Notes: generated by a model from the letters alone, not told the origin. Positions 8,397-18,629 are shown, counted from the stretch's first letter. The stretch: 64,000 nucleotides of DNA from Stenotrophomonas sp. BIGb0135 (GCF_024810105.1 NZ_JANUDX010000012.1:62001-126000), one strand, 5' to 3'. Numbers and translations: made by a program.

Positions 8397-10304
8397 TCAG
8401 CCCGGCGCCGTGTGCTCGGCCGCGGCCTTGCGCAGCTGCGCGGCGCGCACCAGCACGGGCGGCGGCGCGGTTTCCTCGGGAATTTCCATCAGCCGCAGGC
8501 GGTGCATCAGGGTGCCCGGTCCGCGGGCGGAGGTGAGCGCCACCACCGGGATGGCCAGCACCATGCCGATCACCACCGGGGCCATCCACGCCGCCAGCGA
8601 CGGCGACACGGCATACGCCAGCGCGCCCATGAACAGCCCGAACACGCTCAAGCCACCATAGCCGCGGATCAAGGCCGGCCAGGAAATGCCACCGTCGTCG
8701 CGCTGCTGCGCATCCCAGCCCGAATCCTTGCCGGCCAGCACTTCGGCCACGCCGCGCGACTGCACGTACATCACCACCGGCGCCATCAGCGCGGCCAGCA
8801 GGGTTTCCAGCAGCATCGACAGCAGCGCGCGGATGCCACCGCCGCAGCCGCGCCGCTCGACCGGGTCGAGCAGCATCGCGATGTACCCCAGCACCTTGGG
8901 GGTCAGCAGCACCACCATGGTGATGGCGAACATGCGGATGACCTTTTCTTCGTCCTGGTGGCGCCAGTACAGGCTGGGCGAGAGATGCAGCACTTCGTTG
9001 AAATCGATGCCGCCCTGGAACAGCGGAATGGCGATGCCGACCAGCATCAGCATCCCCCACATCGGCGCGGTGAAGTAGTGGCCGATGCCGATCATCATGT
9101 GCATGCGGCTCACCCAGTGCAGGCCCTTGGACCGCACCACCTTGGCGTGCTGCAGGTTGCCCTGGCACCAGCGGCGATCACGCACCAGCATGTCGGTGAG
9201 GGTCGGCGGGCCTTCCTCGTAGCTGCCTTTCAGGTACGGCACCATGTGCGTGGCCCAGCCACCGCGGCGCATCAGCGCGGCCTCGACGAAATCGTGGCTG
9301 AGCACGTGGCCACCGAACGGCTGCTTGCCCGGCAGCGCGGGCAGGCCGGCGTTGTCGGCGAACGCCTGGGTGCGGATGATCGCGTTGTGGCCCCAGTAGT
9401 TGCTTTCCGCACCATGCCACCAGGCCACGCCGCGGCCGATCACCGGGCCATACACGCGGCCACCGAACTGCTGCATGCGGGCAAACAGCGTGCGCCCGCC
9501 GATCACCGCCGGCAGGGTCTGGATCAGGCCGACGTCCGGGTTGTGCTCCATGCCGGCGACCAGGCGCACGATGGTGTCGCCGGTCATCAGGCTGTCGGCA
9601 TCCAGGATCAGCATCTGCGGATAACCGCCGCCCCAGCGCCGCACCCAGTCGGCGATGTTGCCGGCCTTGCGCCCGCTGTTGTCGCCACGACGCCGGTAGA
9701 ACAGGCGTGCGTGCCCATCCACCGCGTCGCAGAGGTCGGCGAAGGCCTGTTCTTCGGCCGCACCGATATCCTCGCGCCGGGTGTCGCTGAGGACGAAGAA
9801 GTCGAACTTGTCCAGCTGGCCGGTCTCGGCCACGGACTCGTAGATGGCCTGCAGGCCGGCCAGCAGCCGGCGCGGGTCTTCGTTGTAGGTGGGCATCAGC
9901 AGCGCGGTGCGGGTGTGCACCACCGGCAGCGGCTGGTCGGGGTCGATGCCCAGCTTGTAGCCGCGATCGAACACCGCGGTGAGGAAGCCAGCCACCGCGC
10001 CGGCGAAGGAGAGCGCGATCCAGGCGAACAGCGCCACGAACAGCACCAGCAGGCAGGCCTCCAGCACGGTGACGCCGTTGACGGCCAGCACCTTCCACAT
10101 CATCACCGTGGCCGCGATGGTCATCGCCGCGGTGCCACCGAGGATGTAGAAGCGGCGCAGCGCCATCAGCCGCGGCGCGGTGCGCTGGCGCGGCACCTGC
10201 AGGCGACCCTCGCGGAACGACTGCTCGGGCATGGCCATCGGCACCTCGGCGGGCAGGATGGCCTGGCCGGCATCGGGGAGGACGTTGACTGTCTGCACAC
10301 TCAT
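8397..10304 (-). CDS. opgH: Glucans biosynthesis glucosyltransferase OpgH (MdoH)
   Basis: Inner-membrane GT2 glucosyltransferase that polymerises UDP-glucose into the beta-1,2 backbone of osmoregulated periplasmic glucans. The 635-residue product shows N-terminal membrane helices (about 50-115), a cytoplasmic GT-A domain with [13 protein letters not shown] (DxD), [14 protein letters not shown] and the QxxRW equivalent [12 protein letters not shown], then five or six more helices. It is somewhat shorter than the about 850-residue enterobacterial enzyme. No opgG lies beside it, so the periplasmic partner is encoded elsewhere or missing. A 565-bp non-coding leader precedes it. Confidence 0.95.
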   Translation of the reverse strand: MSVQTVNVLPDAGQAILPAEVPMAMPEQSFREGRLQVPRQRTAPRLMALRRFYILGGTAAMTIAATVMMWKVLAVNGVTVLEACLLVLFVALFAWIALSFAGAVAGFLTAVFDRGYKLGIDPDQPLPVVHTRTALLMPTYNEDPRRLLAGLQAIYESVAETGQLDKFDFFVLSDTRREDIGAAEEQAFADLCDAVDGHARLFYRRRGDNSGRKAGNIADWVRRWGGGYPQMLILDADSLMTGDTIVRLVAGMEHNPDVGLIQTLPAVIGGRTLFARMQQFGGRVYGPVIGRGVAWWHGAESNYWGHNAIIRTQAFADNAGLPALPGKQPFGGHVLSHDFVEAALMRRGGWATHMVPYLKGSYEEGPPTLTDMLVRDRRWCQGNLQHAKVVRSKGLHWVSRMHMMIGIGHYFTAPMWGMLMLVGIAIPLFQGGIDFNEVLHLSPSLYWRHQDEEKVIRMFAITMVVLLTPKVLGYIAMLLDPVERRGCGGGIRALLSMLLETLLAALMAPVVMYVQSRGVAEVLAGKDSGWDAQQRDDGGISWPALIRGYGGLSVFGLFMGALAYAVSPSLAAWMAPVVIGMVLAIPVVALTSARGPGTLMHRLRLMEIPEETAPPPVLVRAAQLRKAAAEHTAPG

Positions 10305-10869
10305 CGGCGATTACCCTGCGTGAGTGGTGCCATCCCGGGCTGGCCCGGCGCGGAGAGGGTCATCCAGATCCTGGCACGCCCAGCGGCGTGCGTGTGTCCT
10401 GCCTGCGCGGGGCCGTGGCCGGCACGCAGCTGTTGTCTGTCACTACCGGAACCCACGAACTCTCCAACGGATCTGAGGCGAAAAATGCGGCTCAGCATAG
10501 GGGGCCAAATGTAAGCCGGATGCGAAGGGGGCCCGCGTGATTTCTCCCCATTCAGCAAATCTGTGACGCGTGCCGCCTCAGGCGGGGTGCGGCAAAACGC
10601 CGCAGGCCTTGTGGCACGGGGCTTTCCCCATTCATGTTGAACGCAGGTCCGGTTCCGGGAGCCGCCCGGCCGGCCGTGGCGGCCGCCCCGTCCCGCAGGC
10701 ACCGTCGGCAGCGCGATGCGCAGGCCGCGCGCAGGCCGGGCGATCGCGCCAACGTCGTCCCGGGATGCGTCAACCTGGGGTCACACGCGCCGCCGATGCA
10801 GCATCGCCGCCCCGCCTAGGCGTGGCAGCGACGTCATCGGTGCAGCGGGGTCTGCGGGGGACGCGTGCC
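10305..10869. other. Intergenic region, no convincing gene
   Basis: About 565 bp upstream of opgH. The open frames here have arginine/alanine-rich translations typical of chance in GC-rich DNA. A perfect 6-bp-stem hairpin lies at 10588-10604 (TGCGGC-aaaac-GCCGCA) without a T-run. The sequence CCCCATTCA occurs twice, about 80 bp apart. It probably holds the opgH promoter region; nothing further can be supported. Confidence 0.5.
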
Positions 10870-11049
10870 TCAGGCCGGCGTGACGGCCACGGCGATATCG
10901 GCGTCCAGCAGCGGCTGGGTCAGCGCGCGCGAGCCGATCTGGGAAAACTGCAGGTGCGCCAGCAGATGCTGGGCCTGGGTGGCTTGCGGGCACGGTGCGA
11001 TCCGCGGCCCTGCCGGCGGTCGCTCAGTGGTGATCACAACACTGGACAT
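10870..11049 (-). CDS. Small hypothetical protein (59 residues)
   Basis: A 59-residue frame from ATG 11049 (MSSVVITTERPPAGP...) to TGA. Codon third positions are strongly G/C and the composition is that of a normal soluble protein (helix QHLLAHLQFSQIGSRALTQP followed by hydrophobic strand LDADIAVAVTPA), which separates it from the arginine-rich shadow frames around it. It is flanked by long non-coding stretches, and no domain is recognised. It could still be a chance frame. Confidence 0.4.
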   Translation of the reverse strand: MSSVVITTERPPAGPRIAPCPQATQAQHLLAHLQFSQIGSRALTQPLLDADIAVAVTPA

Positions 11050-11215
11050 TGTCTGGTTATCTCGTTGCATTCCAATTCGCCGCGGGGCCCCCTGCCGCGC
11101 GGAATGCGAACCCTATATCAAAACGAAGGCCATTGTGTGACGGGGCCTGCATTGTGCCGGGGACCCTGCCCCAGGCGACAGAAAACTGGCGGCTACGCAT
11201 AGGCAGCGGCTATCA

Positions 11216-11229
11216 TGTAAACGTTTACA
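11216..11229. promoter_or_regulatory. Perfect 14-bp LacI-family-type operator palindrome
   Basis: TGTAAACGTTTACA is a perfect palindrome with a central CG, the form recognised by many LacI/GalR-family repressors. It ends 17 bp before the DUF2628 start codon and overlaps a possible -10 (TATCAT, 11211-11216), the right place for repression. No LacI-type gene lies in the window, so the regulator is unknown. Confidence 0.6.
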
Positions 11230-11246
11230 ACCCAACCAAGACGGAT

Positions 11247-11636
11247 ATGGATTCCACTTCTACCTCCCAGTTCAGCCCCAAGTGGCAGTTCCGCTTCAAC
11301 TTCTTCGACACCTACGGCGCGCCGAATACCCCGGCGTTCAAGGCGGCCTACAAGGCGCTGCCGTTCGGCCAGAAGATCAAGGTGAACTTCAACTTCTTCG
11401 CGCTGTTTTTCAGCTGGATCTACCTGTTCATCCTGGGCATGTGGCGCAAGGCACTGACCATCCTGGGCATCACCATCGTGCTGATGATCCTGGTGTCGTT
11501 CATGCCGGCCGTCGTCGGCCGCGGCGTCGGCATCGGCTGGTCGCTGCTCGTCGCGCTGACCACCAATTACGCCTATTACCTGGAGAAGGTGAAGGGCGAC
11601 ACCGGCTGGAACCCCTTTGCCGGCATGCGCTGGTAA
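11247..11636 (+). CDS. DUF2628 small membrane protein
   Basis: A 129-residue protein of the DUF2628 type. A hydrophilic N-terminus (MDSTSTSQFSPKWQFRFNFF) leads to KIKVNFNFFALFFSWIYLFI, then two or three membrane helices (about 55-105), and a short tail rich in Gly/Trp (GDTGWNPFAGMRW). The ATG at 11247 gives the conserved domain; the frame extends upstream only as non-conserved sequence. It stands alone behind a LacI-type palindrome and is followed by a strong intrinsic terminator, so it is probably monocistronic and regulated. Function unknown. Confidence 0.82.
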   Translation: MDSTSTSQFSPKWQFRFNFFDTYGAPNTPAFKAAYKALPFGQKIKVNFNFFALFFSWIYLFILGMWRKALTILGITIVLMILVSFMPAVVGRGVGIGWSLLVALTTNYAYYLEKVKGDTGWNPFAGMRW

Positions 11637-11668
11637 GCGCTACCTTGCGTGGGTGATGTTGATACAGG

Positions 11669-11697
11669 GCCCGGTCGAAAGACCGGGCTTTTTTTTG
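11669..11697 (+). terminator. Intrinsic terminator of the DUF2628 gene
   Basis: GCCCGGTC-gaaa-GACCGGGC hairpin directly followed by eight T residues, 33 bp after the stop codon. This is a textbook rho-independent terminator. It also separates the gene from the convergent arsC. Confidence 0.93.
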
Positions 11698-11708
11698 TGC
11701 GGTTCGCG

Positions 11709-12119
11709 TCAGCGGCGACGCGGGTCGATGACCACCTCGCCGTCTTCCTTGACGAAAGGCGTCTGCAGCACCGGCAGGATCTCAAGCACCCGCTCCGAGG
11801 GTCGCGCCAGGCGCACGCCCAGCGCGGTCTGCACGAAGGGGCGATTGATCAGGATCGGATGCCGCTGCATCGCGTCGAGCAGTGTGTCCTCGCCCAACCG
11901 TGGATCGCCCAGGCCAAGCTCGGCATACGGCGTACCCTTTTCCCGCAGTGCATCGCGTACGCACAGGCCGGCGCCGGCGATCAGTTCCCGCAGCCGCGTA
12001 CGGTCCGGTGGTGCCTGCAGATACTCGATGACCTGCGCCTCGACCCCGGCATGGCGCAGCAACGCCAGGACATTGCGCGAGGTCGCGCAGGCCGGATTGT
12101 GGTAGATCACCGCTTTCAT
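11709..12119 (-). CDS. arsC: Glutaredoxin-coupled arsenate reductase
   Basis: ArsC of the thioredoxin-fold, glutaredoxin-dependent class (136 residues) reduces arsenate to arsenite in the cytoplasm. The active-site motif YHNPACATSRNVL carries the catalytic Cys followed by Ser/Arg; RPSERVLEILP near the C-terminus supplies further conserved arginine context, and HPILINRPFVQT is the family's central signature. Its ATG overlaps the TGA of the arsH fragment (12116-12119), so the two were one operon. It is divergent from arsR-acr3, which exports the arsenite produced. Confidence 0.93.
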   Translation of the reverse strand: MKAVIYHNPACATSRNVLALLRHAGVEAQVIEYLQAPPDRTRLRELIAGAGLCVRDALREKGTPYAELGLGDPRLGEDTLLDAMQRHPILINRPFVQTALGVRLARPSERVLEILPVLQTPFVKEDGEVVIDPRRR

Positions 12120-12544
12120 GCGCGCATCTCCTGCGTCGGCACGCTACCACCCTCGCGTAGGCTGCCCTCGCCGAGGGGCAGCCAGTCGACCTGGTTCTTG
12201 AACACGGCGCTGGGGCTGCCGTGCCGCTCGGGCCTGATCCAGGCCTGGCCCCCGGACCACGCCGGCCACGCGCGCAGTTGCTGGACCTTGGGATGGTCCG
12301 GGCCCTCCGAGCCGGCCATCGGCAAGCCGTGCGGGTTGAACAGGCGCACCTCCGCCCCGTAGTGCAGCGGCAGGCGCTCCCCCTCGGAGGCCAACGCCGG
12401 GCTATACGACTGGGGCTGCAGGGAGCCATACAGGATGAGGATCTTCGGCCGGTGGTGGCCGATCTGGCCTGCCAGGCGGGCCGGGTCAGGGATATCGGCG
12501 GCTTCGACGATCAGGTCGGGCAAGGAGGCCACGGATTGCTCCAC
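12116..12544 (-). pseudogene. arsH: Truncated arsH (NADPH-dependent FMN reductase-like)
   Basis: The 142-residue frame matches the N-terminal half of ArsH: PKILILYGSLQPQSYS (flavin-phosphate loop; GSL(R)ERSYS in family), HPKVQQLRAW, PERHGSPSAVFKNQVDWLPL. Normal ArsH is about 230-240 residues; here similarity stops at a sequence resembling the family's SVRPTQGK and the frame ends after VPTQEMRA, directly abutting arsC. The remaining half, including the flavodoxin-like C-terminal strands and GGSQSFN motif, is absent, indicating a deletion joining arsH to arsC. Substitutions in the usually invariant LWSEGQVW region also suggest relaxed selection. Probably non-functional. Confidence 0.75.
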
Positions 12545-12571
12545 ACGTCATTGTTCGACTATTCTAGAAAC
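12545..12571. promoter_or_regulatory. Divergent ars promoter/operator region
   Basis: Only 27 bp separate the divergent arsH-arsC and arsR-acr3 starts. This AT-richer stretch contains TTCGACTATTCTAGAA, an imperfect inverted repeat suited to an ArsR dimer. Autoregulation by ArsR is the norm for such loci and is inferred here. Confidence 0.5.
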
Positions 12572-12898
12572 ATGGAACACAAAACCGCAACCCATGCGCT
12601 GGCCGCGCTCGGCCATGCCACCCGCCTGAGCGTCTTCCGCCTGCTCGTGCAGGCCGGGCACGGCGGCCGCCTCGCCGGTGAAATCGCGGCAGACCTTGGT
12701 CTGCCGGGCGCCACCCTGTCCTTCCATCTCAAGGAGCTGGCGGCGGCCGGTCTGGTCAGCGCCGAAGCACGAGGCCGCAGCATCTGCTATCGCGCCGACT
12801 TCAAGGCGATGGACAGCCTGGTCGGATACCTCACCGAGAACTGCTGCGCCGGCGATGCCAGCTGCGCGCCAGCCTCCCGCTGCGGTCCAGCGCAGTGA
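12572..12898 (+). CDS. arsR: ArsR-family arsenic-responsive repressor
   Basis: A 108-residue winged-helix repressor. The ArsR fold is evident ([20 protein letters not shown], then recognition helix region [20 protein letters not shown], wing [14 protein letters not shown]). The C-terminal tail has several cysteines ([19 protein letters not shown]), which suggests the C-terminal-cysteine As(III) sensing type in which an NCC pair and a nearby Cys bind arsenite. The TGA overlaps the GTG start of acr3, indicating translational coupling. Confidence 0.93.
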   Translation: MEHKTATHALAALGHATRLSVFRLLVQAGHGGRLAGEIAADLGLPGATLSFHLKELAAAGLVSAEARGRSICYRADFKAMDSLVGYLTENCCAGDASCAPASRCGPAQ

Positions 12899-13986
12899 CA
12901 TCGCCTGGCGTTCCGCGGCTGGCGTTCCTCGACCGCTGGCTGACCGTGTGGATCTTCGCCGCCATGGCGCTGGGCCTGGGTCTTGGGACGGTGTTCGATG
13001 GCCTGCCTTTGGCGCTGGACACCTTGACGCTGGGGGGAACGAACGTGCCCATTGCCCTGGGGCTGATCCTGATGATGTACCCGCCCCTGGCCAAGGTGGA
13101 TTACACCGCGTTGCCGGCAGTCTTCGCAGACAAGCGCGTGCTGGCGGTCTCGCTCGTGCAGAACTGGGTGGTGGGGCCGCTGCTGATGTTCGTGCTGGCC
13201 GCCGTGTTCCTGCACGACCATCCCGACTACATGACGGGCGTGATACTGATCGGATTGGCGCGCTGCATCGCCATGGTGCTGGTGTGGAATCAGCTGGCCG
13301 GCGGAGACAACCAGTACGTGGCGGGACTGGTGGCGTTCAACGCGCTCTTCCAGATCGCGTTCTTCAGCGCGTACGCCTGGTTCTTCCTGCGCGTGCTGCC
13401 ATCCTGGGTCGGGCTGCAGGGCAGCGTGGTGCACATCAGCACGTGGTCCATGGCCGGCGCCGTGCTGTTCTATCTGGGCGTGCCGTTCGCGGCAGGCTGG
13501 CTCACCCGGCATGTGCTGCTGCGCCGGCGCGGGGCGCAGTGGTACGCAACGCGTTTCCTGCCGGCCATCAGCCCGATCACGCTGCTGGCATTGCTGTTCA
13601 CCATCGTGGCCATGTTCAGCCTGAAAGGCAGTGAGGTGCTGCGCCTGCCGTTCGATGCACTGAGTATCGCCCTTCCGCTGACGATCTACTTTGTCGTGCA
13701 GTTCCTTGTCAGCTTTGCGATGGGCCGCTGGGTGGCTCGCGATTATCCCCGCAGTACCGCAATCGCCTTCACTGCGGCAGGCAACAACTTCGAACTGGCC
13801 ATCGCCGTCGCCATCGCCAGCTTCGGTCTGGCGTCGCCGGTAGCGTTCGCCGCAGTGATTGGGCCGCTGGTCGAGGTACCGGTGCTGATCCTGCTCGTGC
13901 ACGTGGCAGTGCGTCTACGCCGTCGTGGCCGTGCGGCTGGAAGCGTACAGGCCACGCCTGCCGCGTCGCAGCGCCCGGCGCCCTGA
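12895..13986 (+). CDS. acr3: ACR3-family arsenite efflux permease
   Basis: A 363-residue inner-membrane arsenite/H+ antiporter with about ten hydrophobic segments. Diagnostic ACR3 motifs are present: [14 protein letters not shown] in TM2-3, [20 protein letters not shown] with the essential TM4 cysteine, and [16 protein letters not shown] in TM9. Translation begins at GTG 12895, overlapping the arsR stop as GTGA. Together with ArsC it forms a reduce-and-export arsenic resistance module. Confidence 0.95.
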   Translation: MTSPGVPRLAFLDRWLTVWIFAAMALGLGLGTVFDGLPLALDTLTLGGTNVPIALGLILMMYPPLAKVDYTALPAVFADKRVLAVSLVQNWVVGPLLMFVLAAVFLHDHPDYMTGVILIGLARCIAMVLVWNQLAGGDNQYVAGLVAFNALFQIAFFSAYAWFFLRVLPSWVGLQGSVVHISTWSMAGAVLFYLGVPFAAGWLTRHVLLRRRGAQWYATRFLPAISPITLLALLFTIVAMFSLKGSEVLRLPFDALSIALPLTIYFVVQFLVSFAMGRWVARDYPRSTAIAFTAAGNNFELAIAVAIASFGLASPVAFAAVIGPLVEVPVLILLVHVAVRLRRRGRAAGSVQATPAASQRPAP

Positions 13987-14048
13987 TCCTCACCGGCCCT
14001 TTCCCTGCCTCCGATCACGCTGCCGGCGACCGCCTTCCGGAGCCGCAC

Positions 14049-14609
14049 ATGTCCAATGCATCCACCCCCGACCGCCTCGAACGGGCCGCCCGCTGGCTTG
14101 GCCGCCAGAGCCATGACCTGGATGCCGTCGCGCGCCGCGTGATCGGGCGGCGTGCGGTCATCGACGACCCCAACCGCCGCCTGGAAGAACAATCCACCTT
14201 TGGCGAGCGGCTGGCCGACCGGGTGGCCAGCTTCGGCGGCTCGTGGACATTCATCCTGCTGTTTGCCGCCGCGCTACTGGTGTGGGTCGTCCTCAACACC
14301 GAGATCCTGGGCCGGACGGCGTTCGATCCCTACCCCTACATCTTCCTCAACCTCATGCTGTCGATGCTGGCCGCGATCCAGGCGCCGGTGATCATGATGA
14401 GCCAGAACCGGCAGGCGATGAAGGACCGGCAGATGGCCAGCTACGACTATGAAGTGAACCTCAAGGCCGAACTGGAAATCATGTCGCTGCACGAGAAAGT
14501 GGACACGGTGAGCCACGAAACGCTGCTGCAGATCCTGCAACAGCAGCAACGCCAGATCGACCTGCTGAGCGAGCTGGTGGCACGCGGCAGCACCCCGCCC
14601 GCGCCTTGA
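14049..14609 (+). CDS. DUF1003 membrane protein
   Basis: A 186-residue cytoplasmic-membrane protein of the DUF1003 family. Two transmembrane helices (WTFILLFAAALLVWVVLN about residues 65-82, and FLNLMLSMLAAIQAPVIMM about 98-116) are joined by a short loop with TAFDPYPYIFLNL. After the second helix come the family motif SQNRQAMKDRQMASYDYEVN and a C-terminal coiled-coil with QILQQQQRQIDLL. A GGAG Shine-Dalgarno precedes ATG 14049. Function is unknown. Confidence 0.9.
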   Translation: MSNASTPDRLERAARWLGRQSHDLDAVARRVIGRRAVIDDPNRRLEEQSTFGERLADRVASFGGSWTFILLFAAALLVWVVLNTEILGRTAFDPYPYIFLNLMLSMLAAIQAPVIMMSQNRQAMKDRQMASYDYEVNLKAELEIMSLHEKVDTVSHETLLQILQQQQRQIDLLSELVARGSTPPAP

Positions 14610-14823
14610 GCGAAGCGCGTGCCAACCCCGGCGCCACGCAGGACGTCGTCGTCCGCGGCGGCGACCAGGCGGCGCTGGCCGTAACGTCCTTCCTGCACGG
14701 CGACCGCCTCACGACGTGCCGGTGGGTGATCCGCGAAACAGTGAGGCCGTGCCCGGCCGCGCTGGCATCGGGTGATAGCATGCGCGGTCTTCGTCGTTCG
14801 CCCAACGCCCGGACACCGCCCGC

Positions 14824-15942
14824 ATGGCCCAACCCAACCGACTCGCCTTCCTGGATGCCCTGCGCGGCCTCGCCGCCGTCTATGTGGTGCTGTTCCACGT
14901 CATGGCGATGCCGGCACCGGCACTGGCCACCGGGCCGGTGATGGGCGCCGTACTGGCGATGGGCGGCACCGGGGTGGCACTGTTCTTCGTCATCAGCGCG
15001 TTCTCGCTGGCCTACACGATGCCGCGCCACGCGCGCACGCCGCGCCCGCTGCTGAGCTTCTACCTGCACCGCGTGTTCCGCATCGCGCCGCTGTTCTTCG
15101 TGCTGCTGGCATTCTCGATATGGCGCGATGGCCGCGGCAGCCATGCCGGTCATTCGCTCCCGGAAATCCTGGCCAACGTCAGCTTCACCTTCAACCTGTT
15201 CCCGGGTTGGGAAGCGGGCATCGTGTGGGCCAGTTGGGCGATCGGGGTGGAGATGCTGTTCTACGCCGTGTTCCCGCTGCTGTTCCGGGTCATCGACCGT
15301 CCGCTGCGTGCGTGGTGGGTGGCGGTCGCGGGCACGCTGGCCAGCCTGCTGGCAGGCGCGGGCGTGTTCGGTGCTGGGGGGCTGGCGGCGGTAGGCGACT
15401 ACGGGCTGCTGCGGCACCTGCCGGTGTTCCTGTACGGGATCCTGGCCTACCACCTGTTTGCCGCGCTGCCGACGCTGCAGGCCGGTACGGCGCGCCGCTG
15501 CTGCGCGGCCTCCCTGTTCGGTGGTGCGCTGCTGCTGGTCGCGCTGACCGTGGGCAGCGCGCGCGCGTGGGTGGTGCCGGGCCTGGGCTGGATCCTCTTC
15601 GGCGCAGGCTACGCGGCGCTGCTGGTTGGCATGTCGCACTTCCCGCTGAAGTGGGTGGTCAACCGGGTGACCGCGTATCTGGGCCAGGTCAGTTATTCGC
15701 TCTACCTGGCCCACCCCATCGTGGTGGCGTTGCTGATCCCGGTGTTCCGGCGCATCCAGGCGCAGGTGCCGCACGCCTACCTGGCCTACCTGGCCTGTGC
15801 CGTGTTGACCCTGGCCGTTGCGATTCCGCTGGCCCATCTGGGCTATCGCCTGATCGAGGTCCCCGGCATCCGCGCCGGGCACCGCCTGCTGGCGGCCATC
15901 AACGGCCGCCGCACGGCGGCGGACGCCGAACGCGCGCGGTGA
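14824..15942 (+). CDS. Acyltransferase 3 family membrane protein (OafA/YrhL-like)
   Basis: A 372-residue integral membrane acyltransferase that typically O-acetylates surface sugars. It starts RLAFLDALRGLAAVYVVLFHV, containing the RG and conserved His of TM1; the second motif SFYLHRVFRIAPLFF carries the family R-x-x-R arginines. About ten hydrophobic helices follow, ending with a short basic tail. It stands alone between DUF1003 and the convergent chemoreceptor. The acceptor (O-antigen, exopolysaccharide or peptidoglycan) cannot be read from sequence. Confidence 0.9.
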   Translation: MAQPNRLAFLDALRGLAAVYVVLFHVMAMPAPALATGPVMGAVLAMGGTGVALFFVISAFSLAYTMPRHARTPRPLLSFYLHRVFRIAPLFFVLLAFSIWRDGRGSHAGHSLPEILANVSFTFNLFPGWEAGIVWASWAIGVEMLFYAVFPLLFRVIDRPLRAWWVAVAGTLASLLAGAGVFGAGGLAAVGDYGLLRHLPVFLYGILAYHLFAALPTLQAGTARRCCAASLFGGALLLVALTVGSARAWVVPGLGWILFGAGYAALLVGMSHFPLKWVVNRVTAYLGQVSYSLYLAHPIVVALLIPVFRRIQAQVPHAYLAYLACAVLTLAVAIPLAHLGYRLIEVPGIRAGHRLLAAINGRRTAADAERAR

Positions 15943-16022
15943 TCGCGGCCGCCCGGGCGGTCATGCGATAACCCGCCGCGCGCGGCCGCGGCGCGCGTCG
16001 CGGTATCCGACGCGCAACAGGA

Positions 16023-18629
16023 TCAGAACGTCTGCCAGTCCTCGCTGGCCAGGGCCGGCTCGCGTGCGGCAGCCTGCGGCGCGGCGCTGGCCCGCCTTGC
16101 CGGCGCACGCGCGGCGGGCGCGGCGGCGAACGCGGTACCGGTCTCGGTGCGGAAAATCGCCACCGCAGTGCCCAGGTGCTGCGCCTGCTCTTCCATCGCG
16201 CGCGCGGCGGCCGTGGCCTCTTCGACCAGCGCGGCGTTCTGCTGGGTGGTCTCGTCCATCTGGGTGATGGTCTGGTTGACCTGCTCGATGCCCGCCGACT
16301 GTTCCTTCGACGCCGCCGAGATCTCGGCCATGATGTCGTTCACCCGGCGCACGCCGCTGACGATGTCCTCCATGGTGCGGCCGGCGGTCTGCACCAGCGC
16401 CGAGCCTTCGGTGACCTGGCCGACCGAGTCGTCGATCAGGGTCTTGATCTCCTTGGCGGCACCGGCCGAACGCTGGGCCAGCGCACGCACTTCGGAGGCC
16501 ACCACGGCAAAACCGCGGCCCTGCTCGCCGGCACGCGCCGCTTCCACGGCGGCGTTCAGGGCCAGGATGTTGGTCTGGAACGCGATGCCGTCGATCACCG
16601 AGATGATTTCGGCGATGCGCTTGGAGGAAGCTTCGATGCCGGCCATGGTGGTCACCACCCGGCCCACCACGTCACCGCCGCGCGAGGCGACGTCAGCCGC
16701 GTTGGCGGCCAGCGCGTTGGCCTGCACGGCGTGGTCGGCGTTCTGGCGCACGGTGGAGGTGAGTTCCTCCATCGAGGCGGCGGTTTCTTCCAGGCTGGCG
16801 GCCTGCTGTTCGGTGCGGCGCGACAGGTCGCTGTTGCCCGAGGCGATTTCGCCGGCGGCCAGGTTGATGCTGGCGGTGGCCTGCTGGATGCGGCCGACGA
16901 TGTCGGTCAGCTGGGTCACGGTGGTATCGGCATCGTCGCGCATCCGCGCGAACACGCCGTGGAACTCACCCTGCATGCGCGCGGTGAGGTCGCCGGCGGC
17001 GATCGCGCGCAGCAGCGCAGAGATCTGCTGCAGGTTGTCGTCACTGACCTGCATCATGGTGTTGAGGTTTTCCACCATGCCGCGGAAGTCGTGGTCGAAG
17101 CGCACCACGTCGCCGCGCAGGGTGAAGTCGCCCAGCGCGGCGGCACCGGCCAGGTCGCGGATCTGCGTGTTGATCGCACGCAGGTTGGCCTTGGTGGTGT
17201 CCATCGCTTCGGTGAAGCCGGCCTGTTCGCCCGGCAGGCGGTCCATGTCCTGGGACAGGTCGCCGACCGCGTAGCGCTGCATCACCTCGACCAGGCGGCG
17301 GGTCACGGCAATGTTGGCGCCGACCAGCTGGTTGGTGTCGCCGACCATGCGCCCGTACTCGCCGGGGAAGGCCTGCGCATCCATCCGGTAGCTCAGCTCG
17401 CCGGCCTCGTGCCGCTTGGCCATCTCGCCCTGCGCCGCCATCACCGAGGTGAGCTGGCTGCGCATGCGCTGCATCGATTCAAGCAGGCGCCCCACTTCGT
17501 CATTGCGCGGCGGCGGCAGCGCGGTATCCAGGCGGCCTTCGGCCACGTCCACCGACAGGCGTACCGCATCGGCCAGCGGGCGGATCGCCTGGCGGCGCAG
17601 CAGCACGTACACACTGGCACTGAGCACCAGCGCCGCGCCCAGGCCGACGGCCAGGATGATCCACAGCAGCGCGCGTGCCTGCGCGGTGATCAGCGCATAC
17701 GGCACCACCACGCCCAGCGCGAAGCGCTCCTGGCTGCCACCGATGCGCAGCGGCACGTAGGCCTTCACGTTGCCGGCCTCATCCACCTGGAAATCCTCGA
17801 ACCGCTTGTCCGCCCCCACCGCGGCCAGGATCTGGCGCGTGGTCGCATCGTCGCGGCGCTTGCCGATTTCCTTGGCATCGGCGGCGGCCAGCACGATGCC
17901 ACCTGGCGAGATCAGTTCGACGCGGCCCTCGCCCATCGGGCGCAGGGCGGCCAGGCGGTCCTGCAGCGCGGCCAGGCCGAAGTCCACGGTCACCGCGCCA
18001 AGGAACTCGCCCTTGTCCAGCACCGGCGTGGACAGGGTGGTCATCAGCACCGGCTTGCCGGCGATCTCGTAGCGGTACGGCTCGGCCACGGTCTGGCGCT
18101 TGAGCGCACGCGGGCGCAGGTACCAGTCACCATCGCCCGGGGTGTCGTAGCCCTTGAGCGGATCCTGCGCGGGGCCGCCGTCCTGCCAGGACCAGTAGCT
18201 CATGAAGCGGCCGGTCGCATCGTGCGCCGGTGCATCGACGAACTCGCTGTCCTTGCCATCGAATGCCTGCGGTTCCCACAACGTGCCAAAGCCCACCCAC
18301 TCCGGGTGCGAGCGCAGCTGCTGCTCCACCACCTGCGCGGCGACGGCACGGTTCAACGTGCCGGCGGCGTGCTGCACCACCAGGCTGTCGGCGAGCGCCT
18401 GGCTGGTGGCGAAGGCGGTGGCCAGCTCGGCGCCGACCCGGCGCGATTCGGCATCCGCTTCACTCTGCATGGTCTGCCGCGAGGCACCTATCAGGGCCTG
18501 GCTGGCTTCGCGGTAGCTGATGGCGGCGGTGACGCCAAAGCAGAGCATGGCAATCAGCGCGGTACCGAGCATCAGCCGGTTGGCGATGCTGCCGGGGCGC
18601 GGGGAGGCGGCGGTGCGGGACGCGGACAT
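16023..18629 (-). CDS. Methyl-accepting chemotaxis protein with Cache sensor and C-terminal CheR-tether
   Basis: An 868-residue chemoreceptor. TM1 lies at about residues 22-42, followed by a large periplasmic Cache-type domain ([35 protein letters not shown]), TM2 at about 317-341, and a HAMP domain ([20 protein letters not shown]). Further HAMP-like and helical segments occupy about 440-600. The signalling tip carries [20 protein letters not shown]. The protein ends EDWQTF, equivalent to the NWETF pentapeptide that tethers CheR/CheB, so it is probably a high-abundance self-adapting receptor. It is monocistronic; the ligand is unknown, but Cache domains usually bind small organic acids or amino acids. 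Confidence 0.95.
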   Translation of the reverse strand: MSASRTAASPRPGSIANRLMLGTALIAMLCFGVTAAISYREASQALIGASRQTMQSEADAESRRVGAELATAFATSQALADSLVVQHAAGTLNRAVAAQVVEQQLRSHPEWVGFGTLWEPQAFDGKDSEFVDAPAHDATGRFMSYWSWQDGGPAQDPLKGYDTPGDGDWYLRPRALKRQTVAEPYRYEIAGKPVLMTTLSTPVLDKGEFLGAVTVDFGLAALQDRLAALRPMGEGRVELISPGGIVLAAADAKEIGKRRDDATTRQILAAVGADKRFEDFQVDEAGNVKAYVPLRIGGSQERFALGVVVPYALITAQARALLWIILAVGLGAALVLSASVYVLLRRQAIRPLADAVRLSVDVAEGRLDTALPPPRNDEVGRLLESMQRMRSQLTSVMAAQGEMAKRHEAGELSYRMDAQAFPGEYGRMVGDTNQLVGANIAVTRRLVEVMQRYAVGDLSQDMDRLPGEQAGFTEAMDTTKANLRAINTQIRDLAGAAALGDFTLRGDVVRFDHDFRGMVENLNTMMQVSDDNLQQISALLRAIAAGDLTARMQGEFHGVFARMRDDADTTVTQLTDIVGRIQQATASINLAAGEIASGNSDLSRRTEQQAASLEETAASMEELTSTVRQNADHAVQANALAANAADVASRGGDVVGRVVTTMAGIEASSKRIAEIISVIDGIAFQTNILALNAAVEAARAGEQGRGFAVVASEVRALAQRSAGAAKEIKTLIDDSVGQVTEGSALVQTAGRTMEDIVSGVRRVNDIMAEISAASKEQSAGIEQVNQTITQMDETTQQNAALVEEATAAARAMEEQAQHLGTAVAIFRTETGTAFAAAPAARAPARRASAAPQAAAREPALASEDWQTF

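Noticed and set aside
8373..10514. 713-residue plus-strand frame
   Set aside because: Antisense shadow of opgH.
10552..10860. Several frames of 61-73 residues
   Set aside because: Arg/Ala/Pro-rich, no ribosome sites, mutually overlapping on both strands.
12787..13902. 371-residue minus-strand frame across acr3
   Set aside because: Antisense shadow of acr3; composition (Gln/His/Arg) is typical of GC-rich shadows.
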